52,983 nucleotides of DNA from Ruminococcus sp. (GCF_017650195.1 NZ_JAGCFH010000326.1:1-52983), one strand, 5' to 3'. Positions 1 through 7,514 are shown, counted from the first letter of the stretch. Notes: generated from the sequence alone by a model not told the origin. A program made the numbers and translations.

Positions 1-419
1 CCGTCGTCCTCGAACCATATCTCCTCATTCCCGAGGAGAGACTTTCCGTTGAAGCTCCCGTCTATCTTCATATTCTTTGTGAGCTTCGCAGGACCGTCAT
101 ACCGTTCCCCTGCTCTAAGGAGAACTCCCTGCGGCTGATCTTTTTCGCCGGTTATGACGTTCATCAACCAGTGCATACCATAACAAAGGTAGACATATAT
201 CACTCCGCTCCTCCCATAGAGTAGCTCTGTACGCTTAGTCCTTCCCTTTGAAGCATGGCAGCCCTTGTCCTCTTCTCCGCGGTAAGCCTCTGTTTCCGCG
301 ATGCGCTCCCGCAACTCCGTACCGTCAGGCAGTCTGCGTACCAGTATCTTGCCTACAAGGTCGGGAGCTACTTCCAGCACGTCACGGTGAAAGAAGTCCG
401 CGTTTATGCGCCTGCCCAT
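1..419 (-). CDS. 3-methyladenine DNA glycosylase (AAG/Mpg family), C-terminus beyond window
   Basis: Base-excision repair glycosylase of the AAG/Mpg family, which removes alkylated purines such as 3-methyladenine. The visible 139 codons start MGRRINADFF at 419 and run off the left edge. The family signature ETEAYRG, which holds the catalytic Glu, is followed by the D-KGCHASKGRT stretch, and further on comes YVYLCYGMHWLMNV, the conserved YVY-YGMH segment. The start codon lies 1 nt beyond the stop of rqcH, so the two genes are almost certainly cotranscribed. The family is clear; the missing C-terminal part prevents a check of the whole fold. Confidence 0.9.
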   Translation of the reverse strand, partial: MGRRINADFFHRDVLEVAPDLVGKILVRRLPDGTELRERIAETEAYRGEEDKGCHASKGRTKRTELLYGRSGVIYVYLCYGMHWLMNVITGEKDQPQGVLLRAGERYDGPAKLTKNMKIDGSFNGKSLLGNEEIWFEDD

Positions 420-420
420 T

Positions 421-2169
421 TCACACCCTCAGGCTCTGCTCAAGCTCGGCGTCAGGCTTGACGAAGGCAGTTTTGTAATTTGTAAAAATGACCTTGCCTG
501 GCTTTGCACCGGCAGGCTTCCTGACAAATTTTGCAAGGCAATAATCCACTGGAACAAGTCCGGAATTTCTGCCGCTGCTGTTCACAGCCGCTATCACCGC
601 AGCCTCCTCTATGGTCTTGTCAGGAGGTACGGCTCCATCGGTGAGTATCAGCACATGGGAGCCCGTTATAAGTTGAGTATGGAGCCAAATGTCCGATTTC
701 TCGGCAAACTTCAGGCTCAGCTGGTCATTCTGCTTATTGTTGCGTCCTACGAGTATGGTAAATCCTTCGCTGGATCTGTACTCTAGAGGGGGCAGCGCTT
801 TAGGAGGCTTAGCTTTGCCTCCTGCGTACTTCACATAGCCCTGTTCCCGGAGCTCCAGACGAAGCTGGATTATGTCATTCTCAGAGGAAGCTCTTGTGAG
901 CGAGTCGAAAACGCTTTCAAGGTATTGCAACTCCTCCTCGCCCTTCTGTATCTGAACGGCAAGCTTTTCCTCTGCCGTTACTGACTTCTTGTATTCACTA
1001 TAATAGTACTGCGCATTCTGCGCAGGAGTTTTCCTCACGTCAAGCGGTATCACCATCTGTGGACAGCTCTCCTCGTAGAAATTTTCCACTGTAGTACTGC
1101 TGTCGCCCTTCTGTATGCGATACATATTTGCAGATATAAGGTCTCCGCAGAGCTTTGCCCTGTCCTTGTCGGCACAGGCTGCGAGCTCCTCCTGCTGTGC
1201 AGCGATACGCCTTGACGTCCTTTCGGTAAGATTCATGAGCATCTTGAAGAGGTCATTTGCACGCTGCTTTGTACGAGCAACCCTATCGCGCTCAGAATAG
1301 AAGTAATCCAGTAGCTCCGAAGCGCTGCCAAGCTCCTTTGTATACATGAGGGTACCGAACTGTGAAAGGCGTATAAAGGAGAAATCTTTGAGCTGTCCCT
1401 CCTTGTCACTAACCGCAGAAAAACAGCACTCTCCGCTGACTAGCTGTTCACGTGTACGCTTCACTGCAAAGAGCAGTCTGTCCATCTGGTCGCTACTTAC
1501 ACTGCCGCTTTCTATATGTGCTCCCCTTCCAGCAAAGAACGCCCATTCCCTTGCAAGTATGGGAGATATGCCTTCAAATATCCTAATAAGCGCCTTTGAG
1601 AGCTCCTTTGACTCTGTGTCAAGAAGTCTTTCTTTTATCTCCTCCGGCTCAGCGACAAGAAAATTCAACCTGTCGTCCCTCGGGGGCATAGTGTACTTCA
1701 TTCCGGGAAGCACCAGTCTCTCACGAGACATATCCTCATCAACGCGCTTTATACTGTCAACGACTTTTCCGTCACATATCATTACAAGGTTTGAACACCG
1801 CCCCATTATCTCACAGGCAAGTGTCACCGTAACCATATCCCCGAGCTCGTTAATGCACTCGAAGTCAAGAAAGAGAATCCTTTCCAGACCGTCCTGCCTA
1901 ATATCAATGAGCTTTCCGCTGCCTAACCTTTTTCTGAGCAACATACAGAACATAGGTGGAGTCTGCGGATTATCCACCGTATTTTCTGTTATATGTACTC
2001 TTGCGCTACCGGCATTCGCGGAAATATAAAGCTTCCTGCTTCCATTTCTTGTACGCACTGATATTATTACTTCTTCACGGGAGGGCTGATGTATTTTTTC
2101 GACTCTTCCGCCAATAAGCGGCAGGAGCTCGTTTCTTACCGCATACAAGAAAGCTCCGTCAAGAGCCAT
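421..2169 (-). CDS. rqcH: RqcH / NFACT-family ribosome quality control protein (Rqc2 homologue)
   Basis: 582-aa NFACT protein. In Bacillus the family binds stalled 50S-peptidyl-tRNA complexes and drives alanine tailing; older annotations call it fibronectin-binding protein FbpA. The NFACT-N domain begins MALDGAFLYAVRNELL and continues with LLRKRLGSGKL near residue 85. The middle is a long helical coiled coil, and the C-terminal NFACT-R domain has DIWLHT followed by GSHV. The frame is open up to an ATG at 2256, but the ATG at 2169 has AAAAGGAAT about 8 nt upstream and matches the usual family N-terminus, so it is preferred. It lies in a minus-strand run with rlmA upstream and the glycosylase gene downstream. 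Confidence 0.93.
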   Translation of the reverse strand: MALDGAFLYAVRNELLPLIGGRVEKIHQPSREEVIISVRTRNGSRKLYISANAGSARVHITENTVDNPQTPPMFCMLLRKRLGSGKLIDIRQDGLERILFLDFECINELGDMVTVTLACEIMGRCSNLVMICDGKVVDSIKRVDEDMSRERLVLPGMKYTMPPRDDRLNFLVAEPEEIKERLLDTESKELSKALIRIFEGISPILAREWAFFAGRGAHIESGSVSSDQMDRLLFAVKRTREQLVSGECCFSAVSDKEGQLKDFSFIRLSQFGTLMYTKELGSASELLDYFYSERDRVARTKQRANDLFKMLMNLTERTSRRIAAQQEELAACADKDRAKLCGDLISANMYRIQKGDSSTTVENFYEESCPQMVIPLDVRKTPAQNAQYYYSEYKKSVTAEEKLAVQIQKGEEELQYLESVFDSLTRASSENDIIQLRLELREQGYVKYAGGKAKPPKALPPLEYRSSEGFTILVGRNNKQNDQLSLKFAEKSDIWLHTQLITGSHVLILTDGAVPPDKTIEEAAVIAAVNSSGRNSGLVPVDYCLAKFVRKPAGAKPGKVIFTNYKTAFVKPDAELEQSLRV

Positions 2170-2287
2170 AGAATCATTCCTTTTCATAAAAATGAACGCA
2201 GTGCCATGTTTCCACGGTTGCTGCGTTCTCAGAACCGCACACATTCTTCCTATCATATTATAACATATATGTGTGGTTCTATTCTAA

Positions 2288-3106
2288 TCAAAATTTGCGA
2301 TATAACAGCAATTCAAAGTCGACTTTGGTGCAAAGATTGCCAATATGTGCTAGGCGCTCCTGCTGCTCCCTACCAGTGCGGTAATAATAGGGCGTCATGG
2401 AGAACAAGGCGTCTATATCCTCCTGTGAATCGAGGCTTATATCATAAGTTATCCTCTGTTGTTTCTCCAACCTGAAGCCTTCCAACCCATATGGTCTTAC
2501 CTCGTTTTTATAAGGGGTATCGTACACAGCTTTTTTAAGCTCCCACAGGTGATTTTCGGAGGGTATCGCCATTATCATAACGCCATTGTCATTCAATACT
2601 CGCCGGAACTCCTCTCCGCAGTATGGAGCAAAAAGTGTAACGAGCATATCGCAGCTACTATTCCCAACAGGGATATGAAAAACGCTGGCGACTGCAAACT
2701 CTGCTTCCCGGCAACGCTTTGCCGCATACTCCACAGCTGTCTTGGATATATCTATTCCGTACACACTCGCAGCAATATTTTGCTCATGAAGCTTACCATT
2801 TATTGCGGTGGTGTAGTAACCCTCTCCACAACCCGCATCAAGAATCGTATTACCTTTTATGTACTCGCTGACCGCATTGCAGAGAGCTGTACACAGAGGC
2901 TCGTAGTATCCCTTGCCGAGAAAACGCCTCCTCGCCTGCACCATTAGCTTGTTGTCGCCGTGAACAATACTGCCAGTATTCTTTGAGAGTAGCAAATTGA
3001 CATAACCGCTCCTAGACCTATCAAAGCAGTGATGCTCGGAGCATAAGTATGTATTTCCTGATATTTCGAGCTTTTCACCGCAAACGGGACATATAAATAT
3101 ACTCAT
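2288..3106 (-). CDS. RlmA-like 23S rRNA (guanine-N1)-methyltransferase
   Basis: 272-aa SAM-dependent methyltransferase of the RlmA family, which methylates N1 of G745 or G748 in helix 35 of 23S rRNA. The N-terminal zinc finger shows C6, C9, C22 and H26 (CPVCGEKLE...LCSEHHCFD), followed by the family-typical SGYVNLLL and the GDNKLMVQARRRFL segment. SAM motif I is ILDAGCGEGYYT. The ATG at 3106 has GAGGTGAGC upstream, overlapping the stop of the preceding TrmK-Nif3 gene, which suggests translational coupling. Which guanine is modified (RlmAI or RlmAII type) cannot be read from the sequence; Gram-positive members are usually of the G748 type. Confidence 0.88.
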   Translation of the reverse strand: MSIFICPVCGEKLEISGNTYLCSEHHCFDRSRSGYVNLLLSKNTGSIVHGDNKLMVQARRRFLGKGYYEPLCTALCNAVSEYIKGNTILDAGCGEGYYTTAINGKLHEQNIAASVYGIDISKTAVEYAAKRCREAEFAVASVFHIPVGNSSCDMLVTLFAPYCGEEFRRVLNDNGVMIMAIPSENHLWELKKAVYDTPYKNEVRPYGLEGFRLEKQQRITYDISLDSQEDIDALFSMTPYYYRTGREQQERLAHIGNLCTKVDFELLLYRKF

Positions 3107-3115
3107 ATGCTCACC

Positions 3116-4576
3116 TCAGACGTACTCACAGGGGTCAGTGGAGCATTCCGCTATCTCAACATCCAACTGTGGAAAACGCTCTTCGAGGACACGGCGGAGC
3201 TCCCAGAGCACAATGTTCTCTGTATGGAAATGCCCGCAATCAAGTAGAGATATCCCACAGTTTGCTGCATCTATCCATACATCATGCTTTACATCACCAG
3301 TTATTAAAGCATCACAATCTTTTTCAGCCGCAATTCCCAGCATAGAGCCTCCGGAGCCTGAGCATAAGGCTATCCTTGATATATTCGCACCGCAGTCATG
3401 AGTAGTGCGGACATATTCACAACCGAATATATCCTTGCAAATTGTGGCAAGCTCCCTCAGGGCAATGTCCTCTTTAAGACTTATTATCCAGCCCAGTCCC
3501 TTATCTCCACCAAGTTCCTCAAAGAACTCAGGTTCACCATCAACGTCAAGTCTCTTGCTCAGTTTTTCAAGTATCACGCCGTTTGTACCGCCTATTGCGA
3601 TGTCAAGGTTTGTATGCATACATAAAGCGCCTATGCCACTCTCGATTAATCTGTATACAGGATCGTTCCGTGTAATTCTCCTCCGCGGTTCAAATATTAC
3701 GGGATGATGGGAGATTATCAGCTCCGCCTCCTTGTGGAAGGCTTCATCGACGATATCGTTTGTAATATCGAGAGCCAGTACCACCCTTTCGCACTCCTGC
3801 ACCGCGCTCTCCACTAGATAGCCCGAATTATCCCACTTTTCCTGCAAGGAGAAAGGATAAACGCTGTCAAGATACTCCTTAATATCGCTTATCTTCACAA
3901 CTTCAATGCCGTTCCTGAGCTTACAAGCAAGAGCGGAATAATGTTGTGCGCCGTTTCTGTCCCCTGCACCGGCAAGAGAAATGCTTATCTTTTCAAGCTT
4001 TTGAGCCTCATGCACTCTGTATTTTTCTCCAACAGGGTCATCCTCCGCGAAAAAGCCGCAAATGCTTCCAGCTTCCGTAATCCTTGTCGGCATATATGGG
4101 TTGTATTGAGCTTCCATGATAAGGTAGAGCTTGTCGGCCTCCTCCACTGCGTACTCCTGCCATACTATAAAGCCGTACTCGTTCAGCTTTTTCCTCAACA
4201 CATCAGGCTTTGTCATAGGCTGTAATATCCAGTGTATATCCTCGCTACCAAAGCTTTCCATATCCGTATCTTCAATTATAGCGGCGATAGTCTCTCCGCC
4301 CATACCTGCTATGACAATATCTGACACACCATCATGTGGCACATTTTCAAGTCCGTCAGAAAGTATCAGCTCAACCCTGTCCTGTATGCCATATTTTTCT
4401 ACAGTACTCCGGGCAGAGCTAAGAGGTCCGTCCTTCACGTCAGAAGCAATGACCTTACTACACTTTCCGCTGTTTATCAGCTCAGCCGCAAGGTATGCAT
4501 GGTCCGTGCCCACATCTACGGCGATTCCCTCTCCGCTTACAAGCTCAGCGATCTTTTTCAATCTGTTATCAAGCAT
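3116..4576 (-). CDS. TrmK-Nif3 fusion: tRNA m1A22 methyltransferase joined to Nif3-like dinuclear-metal protein
   Basis: 486 aa with two families in one reading frame. Residues 1 to about 222 are TrmK, the tRNA (adenine22-N1)-methyltransferase, with SAM motif VDVGTDHAY at 20-28 and AGMGGET at 90-96. From V227 (VKISDIKEYL, then EKWDNSG) the protein is a complete Nif3/YqfO-type domain with metal-ligand motifs H290-H291-P, HTNLD at 321-325, and a late GDVKHD and CGHFHTE. In Bacillus the two are adjacent separate genes (yqfN, yqfO). Here no stop codon separates them. Codon 227 is GTG and could serve as an internal start, but its SD is weak (AGGAA, 13 nt away). Start ATG 4576 has GAGGTGCAGCA upstream. 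Confidence 0.9.
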   Translation of the reverse strand: MLDNRLKKIAELVSGEGIAVDVGTDHAYLAAELINSGKCSKVIASDVKDGPLSSARSTVEKYGIQDRVELILSDGLENVPHDGVSDIVIAGMGGETIAAIIEDTDMESFGSEDIHWILQPMTKPDVLRKKLNEYGFIVWQEYAVEEADKLYLIMEAQYNPYMPTRITEAGSICGFFAEDDPVGEKYRVHEAQKLEKISISLAGAGDRNGAQHYSALACKLRNGIEVVKISDIKEYLDSVYPFSLQEKWDNSGYLVESAVQECERVVLALDITNDIVDEAFHKEAELIISHHPVIFEPRRRITRNDPVYRLIESGIGALCMHTNLDIAIGGTNGVILEKLSKRLDVDGEPEFFEELGGDKGLGWIISLKEDIALRELATICKDIFGCEYVRTTHDCGANISRIALCSGSGGSMLGIAAEKDCDALITGDVKHDVWIDAANCGISLLDCGHFHTENIVLWELRRVLEERFPQLDVEIAECSTDPCEYV

Positions 4577-4635
4577 TGCTGCACCTCATCTATACTATAC
4601 TAAAATAGCGCACTGCACAGCAGTACGCATAAACA

Positions 4636-4668
4636 AAACCAAGCACAGCCGTTTCCGACTGTGCTTTC
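4636..4668 (-). terminator. Rho-independent terminator after the zinc-ribbon gene
   Basis: On the minus strand an 11-bp stem (AAGCACAG arms at 4641-4648 and 4659-4666, extended by CG pairs with one mismatch) with a short GAAA loop is followed by GGTTTTGTTTA. It begins about 12 nt after the stop of the zinc-ribbon gene and separates it from the TrmK-Nif3 gene. Confidence 0.75.
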
Positions 4669-4679
4669 GGTCTCATTAA

Positions 4680-4955
4680 TTATGCCTCGTTCATCTTTGC
4701 GAAGCAATCGCTGCAATATACAGCTCTTCCTTCCTTCGGCTCGAAGGGAACCTTTGCTTCACCGCCGCATGATGCGCAAACAGCTGTATACATCACACGC
4801 TCAGCCTTGCCTGCGTTCTTTCTTGCATCACGACATGATTTGCATCTCTGCGGTTCGTTAACGAAACCCTTCTCTGCATAAAATTCCTGCTCGCCTGCGG
4901 AGAAAATGAATTCGTTTCCGCAATCCTTGCAAACTAATGTCTTGTCTTCGTACAT
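4680..4955 (-). CDS. Small zinc-ribbon protein (four CxxC pairs)
   Basis: 91-aa protein with four CxxC knuckles: CKDC at residues 9-12, CKSC near 38, CASC near 60 and CSDC near 81, enough to bind two zinc ions in paired ribbons. It looks like the probable zinc-ribbon family (zf-trcl type) found in Clostridia; its molecular role is unknown. No signal peptide or membrane segment is present, so it is cytoplasmic. Start ATG 4955 has a GAGGT element about 10 nt upstream. The gene follows the SigH-like sigma gene and the tRNA-like element and ends at the terminator at 4641-4666, so it is probably the last cistron of the DivIVA-like/sigma transcript. Confidence 0.8.
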   Translation of the reverse strand: MYEDKTLVCKDCGNEFIFSAGEQEFYAEKGFVNEPQRCKSCRDARKNAGKAERVMYTAVCASCGGEAKVPFEPKEGRAVYCSDCFAKMNEA

Positions 4956-4982
4956 AGTACAATACCTCGCTTAATTATTTTC

Positions 4983-5048
4983 GACCACGGTTGGATTTCC
5001 ACCCACATCTTTGTTAAACAACGCTCTTCTGCCTTGAGCTACACGGTC
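4983..5048 (-). ncRNA. tRNA-like element with collapsed anticodon arm
   Basis: Read on the minus strand, 66 nt fold like a tRNA body. The acceptor arms GACCGTG and CGTGGTC pair over 7 bp with two G-U pairs. Then come TA (positions 8-9), a D stem GCTC/GAGC with a loop containing AAGG, and a T arm GTGGG-TGGAAAT-CCAAC with one mismatched pair. The stretch between D and T arms is 16 nt instead of about 23 and can only form TTGT/ACAA around TTA, so there is no readable anticodon. T-loop positions 55 and 56 are G, not TC, and no CCA is encoded. It starts 4 nt after the sigma stop and ends 27 nt before the zinc-ribbon ATG. It may be a decayed tRNA or a structured mRNA element. Confidence 0.55.
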
Positions 5049-5052
5049 ATAT

Positions 5053-5724
5053 TCAATTTGTATCATGCATGAGCGCGCGTATCTTTCTTCTTGCACGCTG
5101 CATTGCATTATCCACTGATTTCTCAGTCATCCCAAGCTTTTCCGCAGTGCTCTTATAGCTCAGTCCCTGTACGCAGAGCGTAAGTACATTCAACTCGGTA
5201 AGAGAAAGGACGGAGCATATATCCTTCCACAGCTCGGAAAAGAATTCCTTATAAAAATATATACTTTCCGGAGTTTCCTCCACAGACAGCACGTCAGCAG
5301 CCTCTTCCTCCCCGACTCTTTCAGCAAAACTCTGTTCCCTTACAGACTTTTTTGAAAGGCTTCTCATGCGGTTGACGATACAAACCTCGGCATAAGTCGA
5401 GAATTTCACGCCCTTGTGGGGATCGAAGGTCTCAATTGCCTTAAGCAGGCTGAGCATGCCCTCCTGATGCAGGTCATCACTGTCGGTCTCGGAGTTTGCG
5501 TAAATTTCCGATTTAATAAAAACAAGCCTTGAAAAACGTGAGATAAGTACAGCGGCAGCTGTTTTGTCAGTCTTGCCGAGAACGGCAAGTTCCTCATCCG
5601 GTTTTGCGTTAAGTTCATTCAAATTGAAATCCAAATCAAGCAAGATATCCACCCAGCAATCTGCATATCCGATAATGTGTTTTTTATTATCCGTCCCCCG
5701 GACGAGCCGGGGGATACGGATCAT
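5053..5724 (-). CDS. SigH-like sigma-70 family RNA polymerase factor
   Basis: Up to 223 aa. Region 2 is SDDLHQEGMLSLLKAIETFD followed by KFSTYAEVCIVNRM, and region 4 is LTELNVLTLCVQGLSYKSTAEKLG with KSVDNAMQRARRKI, the arrangement of SigH (sigma-30) and related stationary-phase or sporulation factors. The first ATG at 5724 lies 6 nt after the DivIVA-like stop, but it is followed at once by a perfect-armed hairpin (5689-5721) and has only a weak purine run upstream. A TTG at 5643 with GGGTGG five bases upstream would give a 196-aa protein beginning just before the conserved PDEEL segment, so the start is uncertain. Downstream lie the tRNA-like element and the zinc-ribbon gene. Confidence 0.82.
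   Translation of the reverse strand: MIRIPRLVRGTDNKKHIIGYADCWVDILLDLDFNLNELNAKPDEELAVLGKTDKTAAAVLISRFSRLVFIKSEIYANSETDSDDLHQEGMLSLLKAIETFDPHKGVKFSTYAEVCIVNRMRSLSKKSVREQSFAERVGEEEAADVLSVEETPESIYFYKEFFSELWKDICSVLSLTELNVLTLCVQGLSYKSTAEKLGMTEKSVDNAMQRARRKIRALMHDTN
5689..5721 (-). other. Strong GC-rich hairpin at the start of the sigma gene
   Basis: Arms ATCCGT + CCCCCGG and CCGGGGG + ACGGAT pair over 13 bp with a 2-nt bulge and a 5-nt loop. It lies directly after the first possible start codon of the sigma gene. Neither strand shows the T-run of a terminator. It could limit translation from ATG 5724, be an mRNA processing site, or be a dispersed palindromic repeat. Confidence 0.6.
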
Positions 5725-5730
5725 TCTCTC

Positions 5731-7191
5731 TTAGTTTTCGCCTTCCTTGGCAGCCTCTTCCTCAGCAGCCTTAAGTAGCTCAGCCATATCAAAATTGAAG
5801 TTTGCGCTCTTGTTGCCGTTCTGAACGGGCTTATTCTGCTGGTTCTGAACGTTAGATTGATTAGCGCTGGGCTGTGCCGGCTTATTATTATTGTTGTTAT
5901 TGTTCCTGTTGAAGCTGTCATCTGACTTGCCCTCGTTTACCTTTGCAGAGGGAAGTTCTGTGATATCAGCCTTGGGAGCCTTGAGAGGCTTGAATTCAGC
6001 TCTCGGAGGATCAGACCTCTTTACAACGCCGTCATTCTTCTGAACGTCTACAGCCTTGCGAGCTTCGTTGATGATATTCTGAGCATCGTTCATTCTGCCT
6101 GAGCACTGACCTGTAAGGTTATTGAGTACAGAGGCAATATCTGTGAACTTGCTGTTAATACTTTCGATCTCAGTGAGGAGCATCTCGCGTACAGTTTTTG
6201 ACATCGCATTGACCTTGTCAGCGTGTGAATTAGCTTCGTTAACAGTATTGCGAGCCTGATCGTTGGCCTCCTTTATGCAGGCTTCAGCGGCAACATTTGC
6301 GTTTGCAACAGCCTTTTCAGCCTCAATATTAGCATCCTTGAGAACCTGAGCAGCTTTGTCGTTTGCTTCCTTGGTAACTGCCTCAGCGTCTCTCTTAGCC
6401 TTGTTCTGGATCTGAGCAACATTCTTCTGAGCTTCTGTAAAGAGAGCACCCATATCGAATGTAGGAGTTGCGTTCTCCTTAAGTTCAGCGATCTCGTCGT
6501 TGAGCTTTTTGATCTCAGCATCCTTTGCAGCAGAAGCGTCAGCAACTTCCTTAGTTTTGGCGTCAAGCTTGCCTGTAATATCAGTGATCTCCTTCTTCTT
6601 GGCGTTGAGCTCATCAGTAATCTTAGCAAGCTCCTGCTTAACCTTTGCAAGCTCACCGTCAGCAGCTCCACCAGCAGCAGCGCCTGCAGCAGCCTTCTGC
6701 TCAGCAGCCCTGAGTCTGTTCCTGAGATCCTCTATTTCCTTCTTTGCAGCTTCAAGTGCAGCAGTTGTCTGTGCATTGGCCTGCGGATTTGCAGCACCTG
6801 CGGCAGCCTTCTGCTCTGCAGCCTTAAGCTTATCCTTGAGCGTATCTATCTCCTTCTTTGCAGCCTCCAGTGCAGCAGCAGCCTGCTGTCCGCCGCCCTG
6901 TGCCTTAAGCTGGTTTATCATATTCTGTAGCTCTTCGTTTTCCTTCTTTGCAGCTCTCAGAGCGTTATTGGAGGTATTGAGTTTCTCCTGGAGGTTCTCC
7001 ACCTGACTCTTGTACTTACTGATCTCCTCAGGATCAGCCTGGGAGCCTTTTTCCTTCAAAGTCTTATTTTCTTCCTCAAGGGCAACGATCTTTGAATTCA
7101 GCTCATCGAGGTATGTAATAACGTCCTCTTTGATAAAACCCTTCTGACCGATCTTGGTCTCTCTTAATACGGTTGGTGTTGGTTCACTCAT
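5731..7191 (-). CDS. DivIVA-like coiled-coil protein
   Basis: 486 aa, very Ala/Lys/Glu-rich. Residues 15-40 (KGFIKEDVITYLDELNSKI) resemble the membrane-binding N-terminal domain of DivIVA/GpsB. Then comes a long coiled coil with two near-identical blocks (ALEAAKKEI...KAAEQKAAAGAA), a second Ala-rich helical region, and a disordered Asn/Gln-rich tail. A motif PTFDMGALFTEA near residue 240 recurs at the C-terminus as FNFDMAELLKAA. Start ATG 7191 has GGAG six bases upstream. DivIVA proteins mark curved membrane at septa and poles; here the role is inferred. It leads the sigma/tRNA-like/zinc-ribbon transcript and has its own promoter and a folded leader. Confidence 0.78.
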   Translation of the reverse strand: MSEPTPTVLRETKIGQKGFIKEDVITYLDELNSKIVALEEENKTLKEKGSQADPEEISKYKSQVENLQEKLNTSNNALRAAKKENEELQNMINQLKAQGGGQQAAAALEAAKKEIDTLKDKLKAAEQKAAAGAANPQANAQTTAALEAAKKEIEDLRNRLRAAEQKAAAGAAAGGAADGELAKVKQELAKITDELNAKKKEITDITGKLDAKTKEVADASAAKDAEIKKLNDEIAELKENATPTFDMGALFTEAQKNVAQIQNKAKRDAEAVTKEANDKAAQVLKDANIEAEKAVANANVAAEACIKEANDQARNTVNEANSHADKVNAMSKTVREMLLTEIESINSKFTDIASVLNNLTGQCSGRMNDAQNIINEARKAVDVQKNDGVVKRSDPPRAEFKPLKAPKADITELPSAKVNEGKSDDSFNRNNNNNNNKPAQPSANQSNVQNQQNKPVQNGNKSANFNFDMAELLKAAEEEAAKEGEN

Positions 7192-7206
7192 GGTACTCTC
7201 CGTTCC

Positions 7207-7223
7207 CCTCGGTCAGACCGAGG
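7207..7223 (-). other. Leader hairpin just upstream of the DivIVA-like RBS
   Basis: Perfect 7-bp stem CCTCGGT/ACCGAGG with a 3-nt loop, ending next to the GGGGAACGGAG ribosome-binding region of the DivIVA-like gene. On the minus strand it follows a TTTTTT run that ends the larger leader fold at 7241-7324. It may protect or stabilise the mRNA 5' region. Confidence 0.55.
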
Positions 7224-7240
7224 TAAAAAATTAAGGAATA

Positions 7241-7324
7241 AGAACCCGTACTCGAACGCAGTGAAGGCGGGGATTAGTGATATTGCATATAAAAAAGCCT
7301 TCACAGTCCATGAATACAGGTTCT
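7241..7324 (-). promoter_or_regulatory. Folded 5' leader of the DivIVA-like gene
   Basis: On the minus strand, AGAACCTGTATTC (7324-7312) pairs with GAGTACGGGTTCT (7253-7241) over 13 continuous base pairs, two of them G-U. A symmetric 7x7 internal loop follows, then an 8-bp stem GTGAAGGC/GCCTTCAC (7304-7297 with 7268-7261) capped by a 28-nt loop. About ten bases downstream the transcript reads AATTTTTT. The fold starts roughly 15 nt after the expected transcription start. I do not recognise it as a known riboswitch. Confidence 0.55.
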
Positions 7325-7344
7325 GATGATTTTGCCTTATGTAA

Positions 7345-7373
7345 ATTATAACATATTTATTATATTATTTCAA
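7345..7373 (-). promoter_or_regulatory. Sigma-A type promoter for the DivIVA-like/sigma operon
   Basis: Minus-strand TTGAAA (7368-7373), 17-nt spacer, TATAAT (7345-7350), a near-consensus housekeeping promoter in a very AT-rich stretch. It predicts a leader of about 145 nt. The rest of the 7192-7587 gap holds the two leader folds, this promoter and the XRE terminator; no gene is visible. Confidence 0.75.
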
Positions 7374-7514
7374 CTATTGAAATGTAGAAAATTTGAATTG
7401 ATTTTAGTGCAATTTACTATAAAAATCCCTTAAAAACTGCTCATTTGATATTTTAGCGTCAATGTCTTTAATTTTATGCGTTATAAAAATATATTTAGTT
7501 ACAGTTTGGAAATA

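Noticed and set aside
1346..2029. Long plus-strand open frame opposite rqcH, and similar Ser-rich frames opposite other genes (for example 6500-7006 and 48427-49014).
   Set aside because: They are antisense shadows of well-identified genes, without ribosome binding sites or family motifs.
4983..5048. T-box riboswitch, because of GGGTGG followed later by ACCGTGG.
   Set aside because: The contiguous TGGNACC antiterminator core is absent, there is no specifier stem or terminator, and the downstream gene is not an amino-acid gene. A tRNA-like fold explains the stretch better.
4983..5048. A working tRNA gene.
   Set aside because: No anticodon stem-loop of normal size can be formed, T-loop C56 is missing and the total length is 66 nt.
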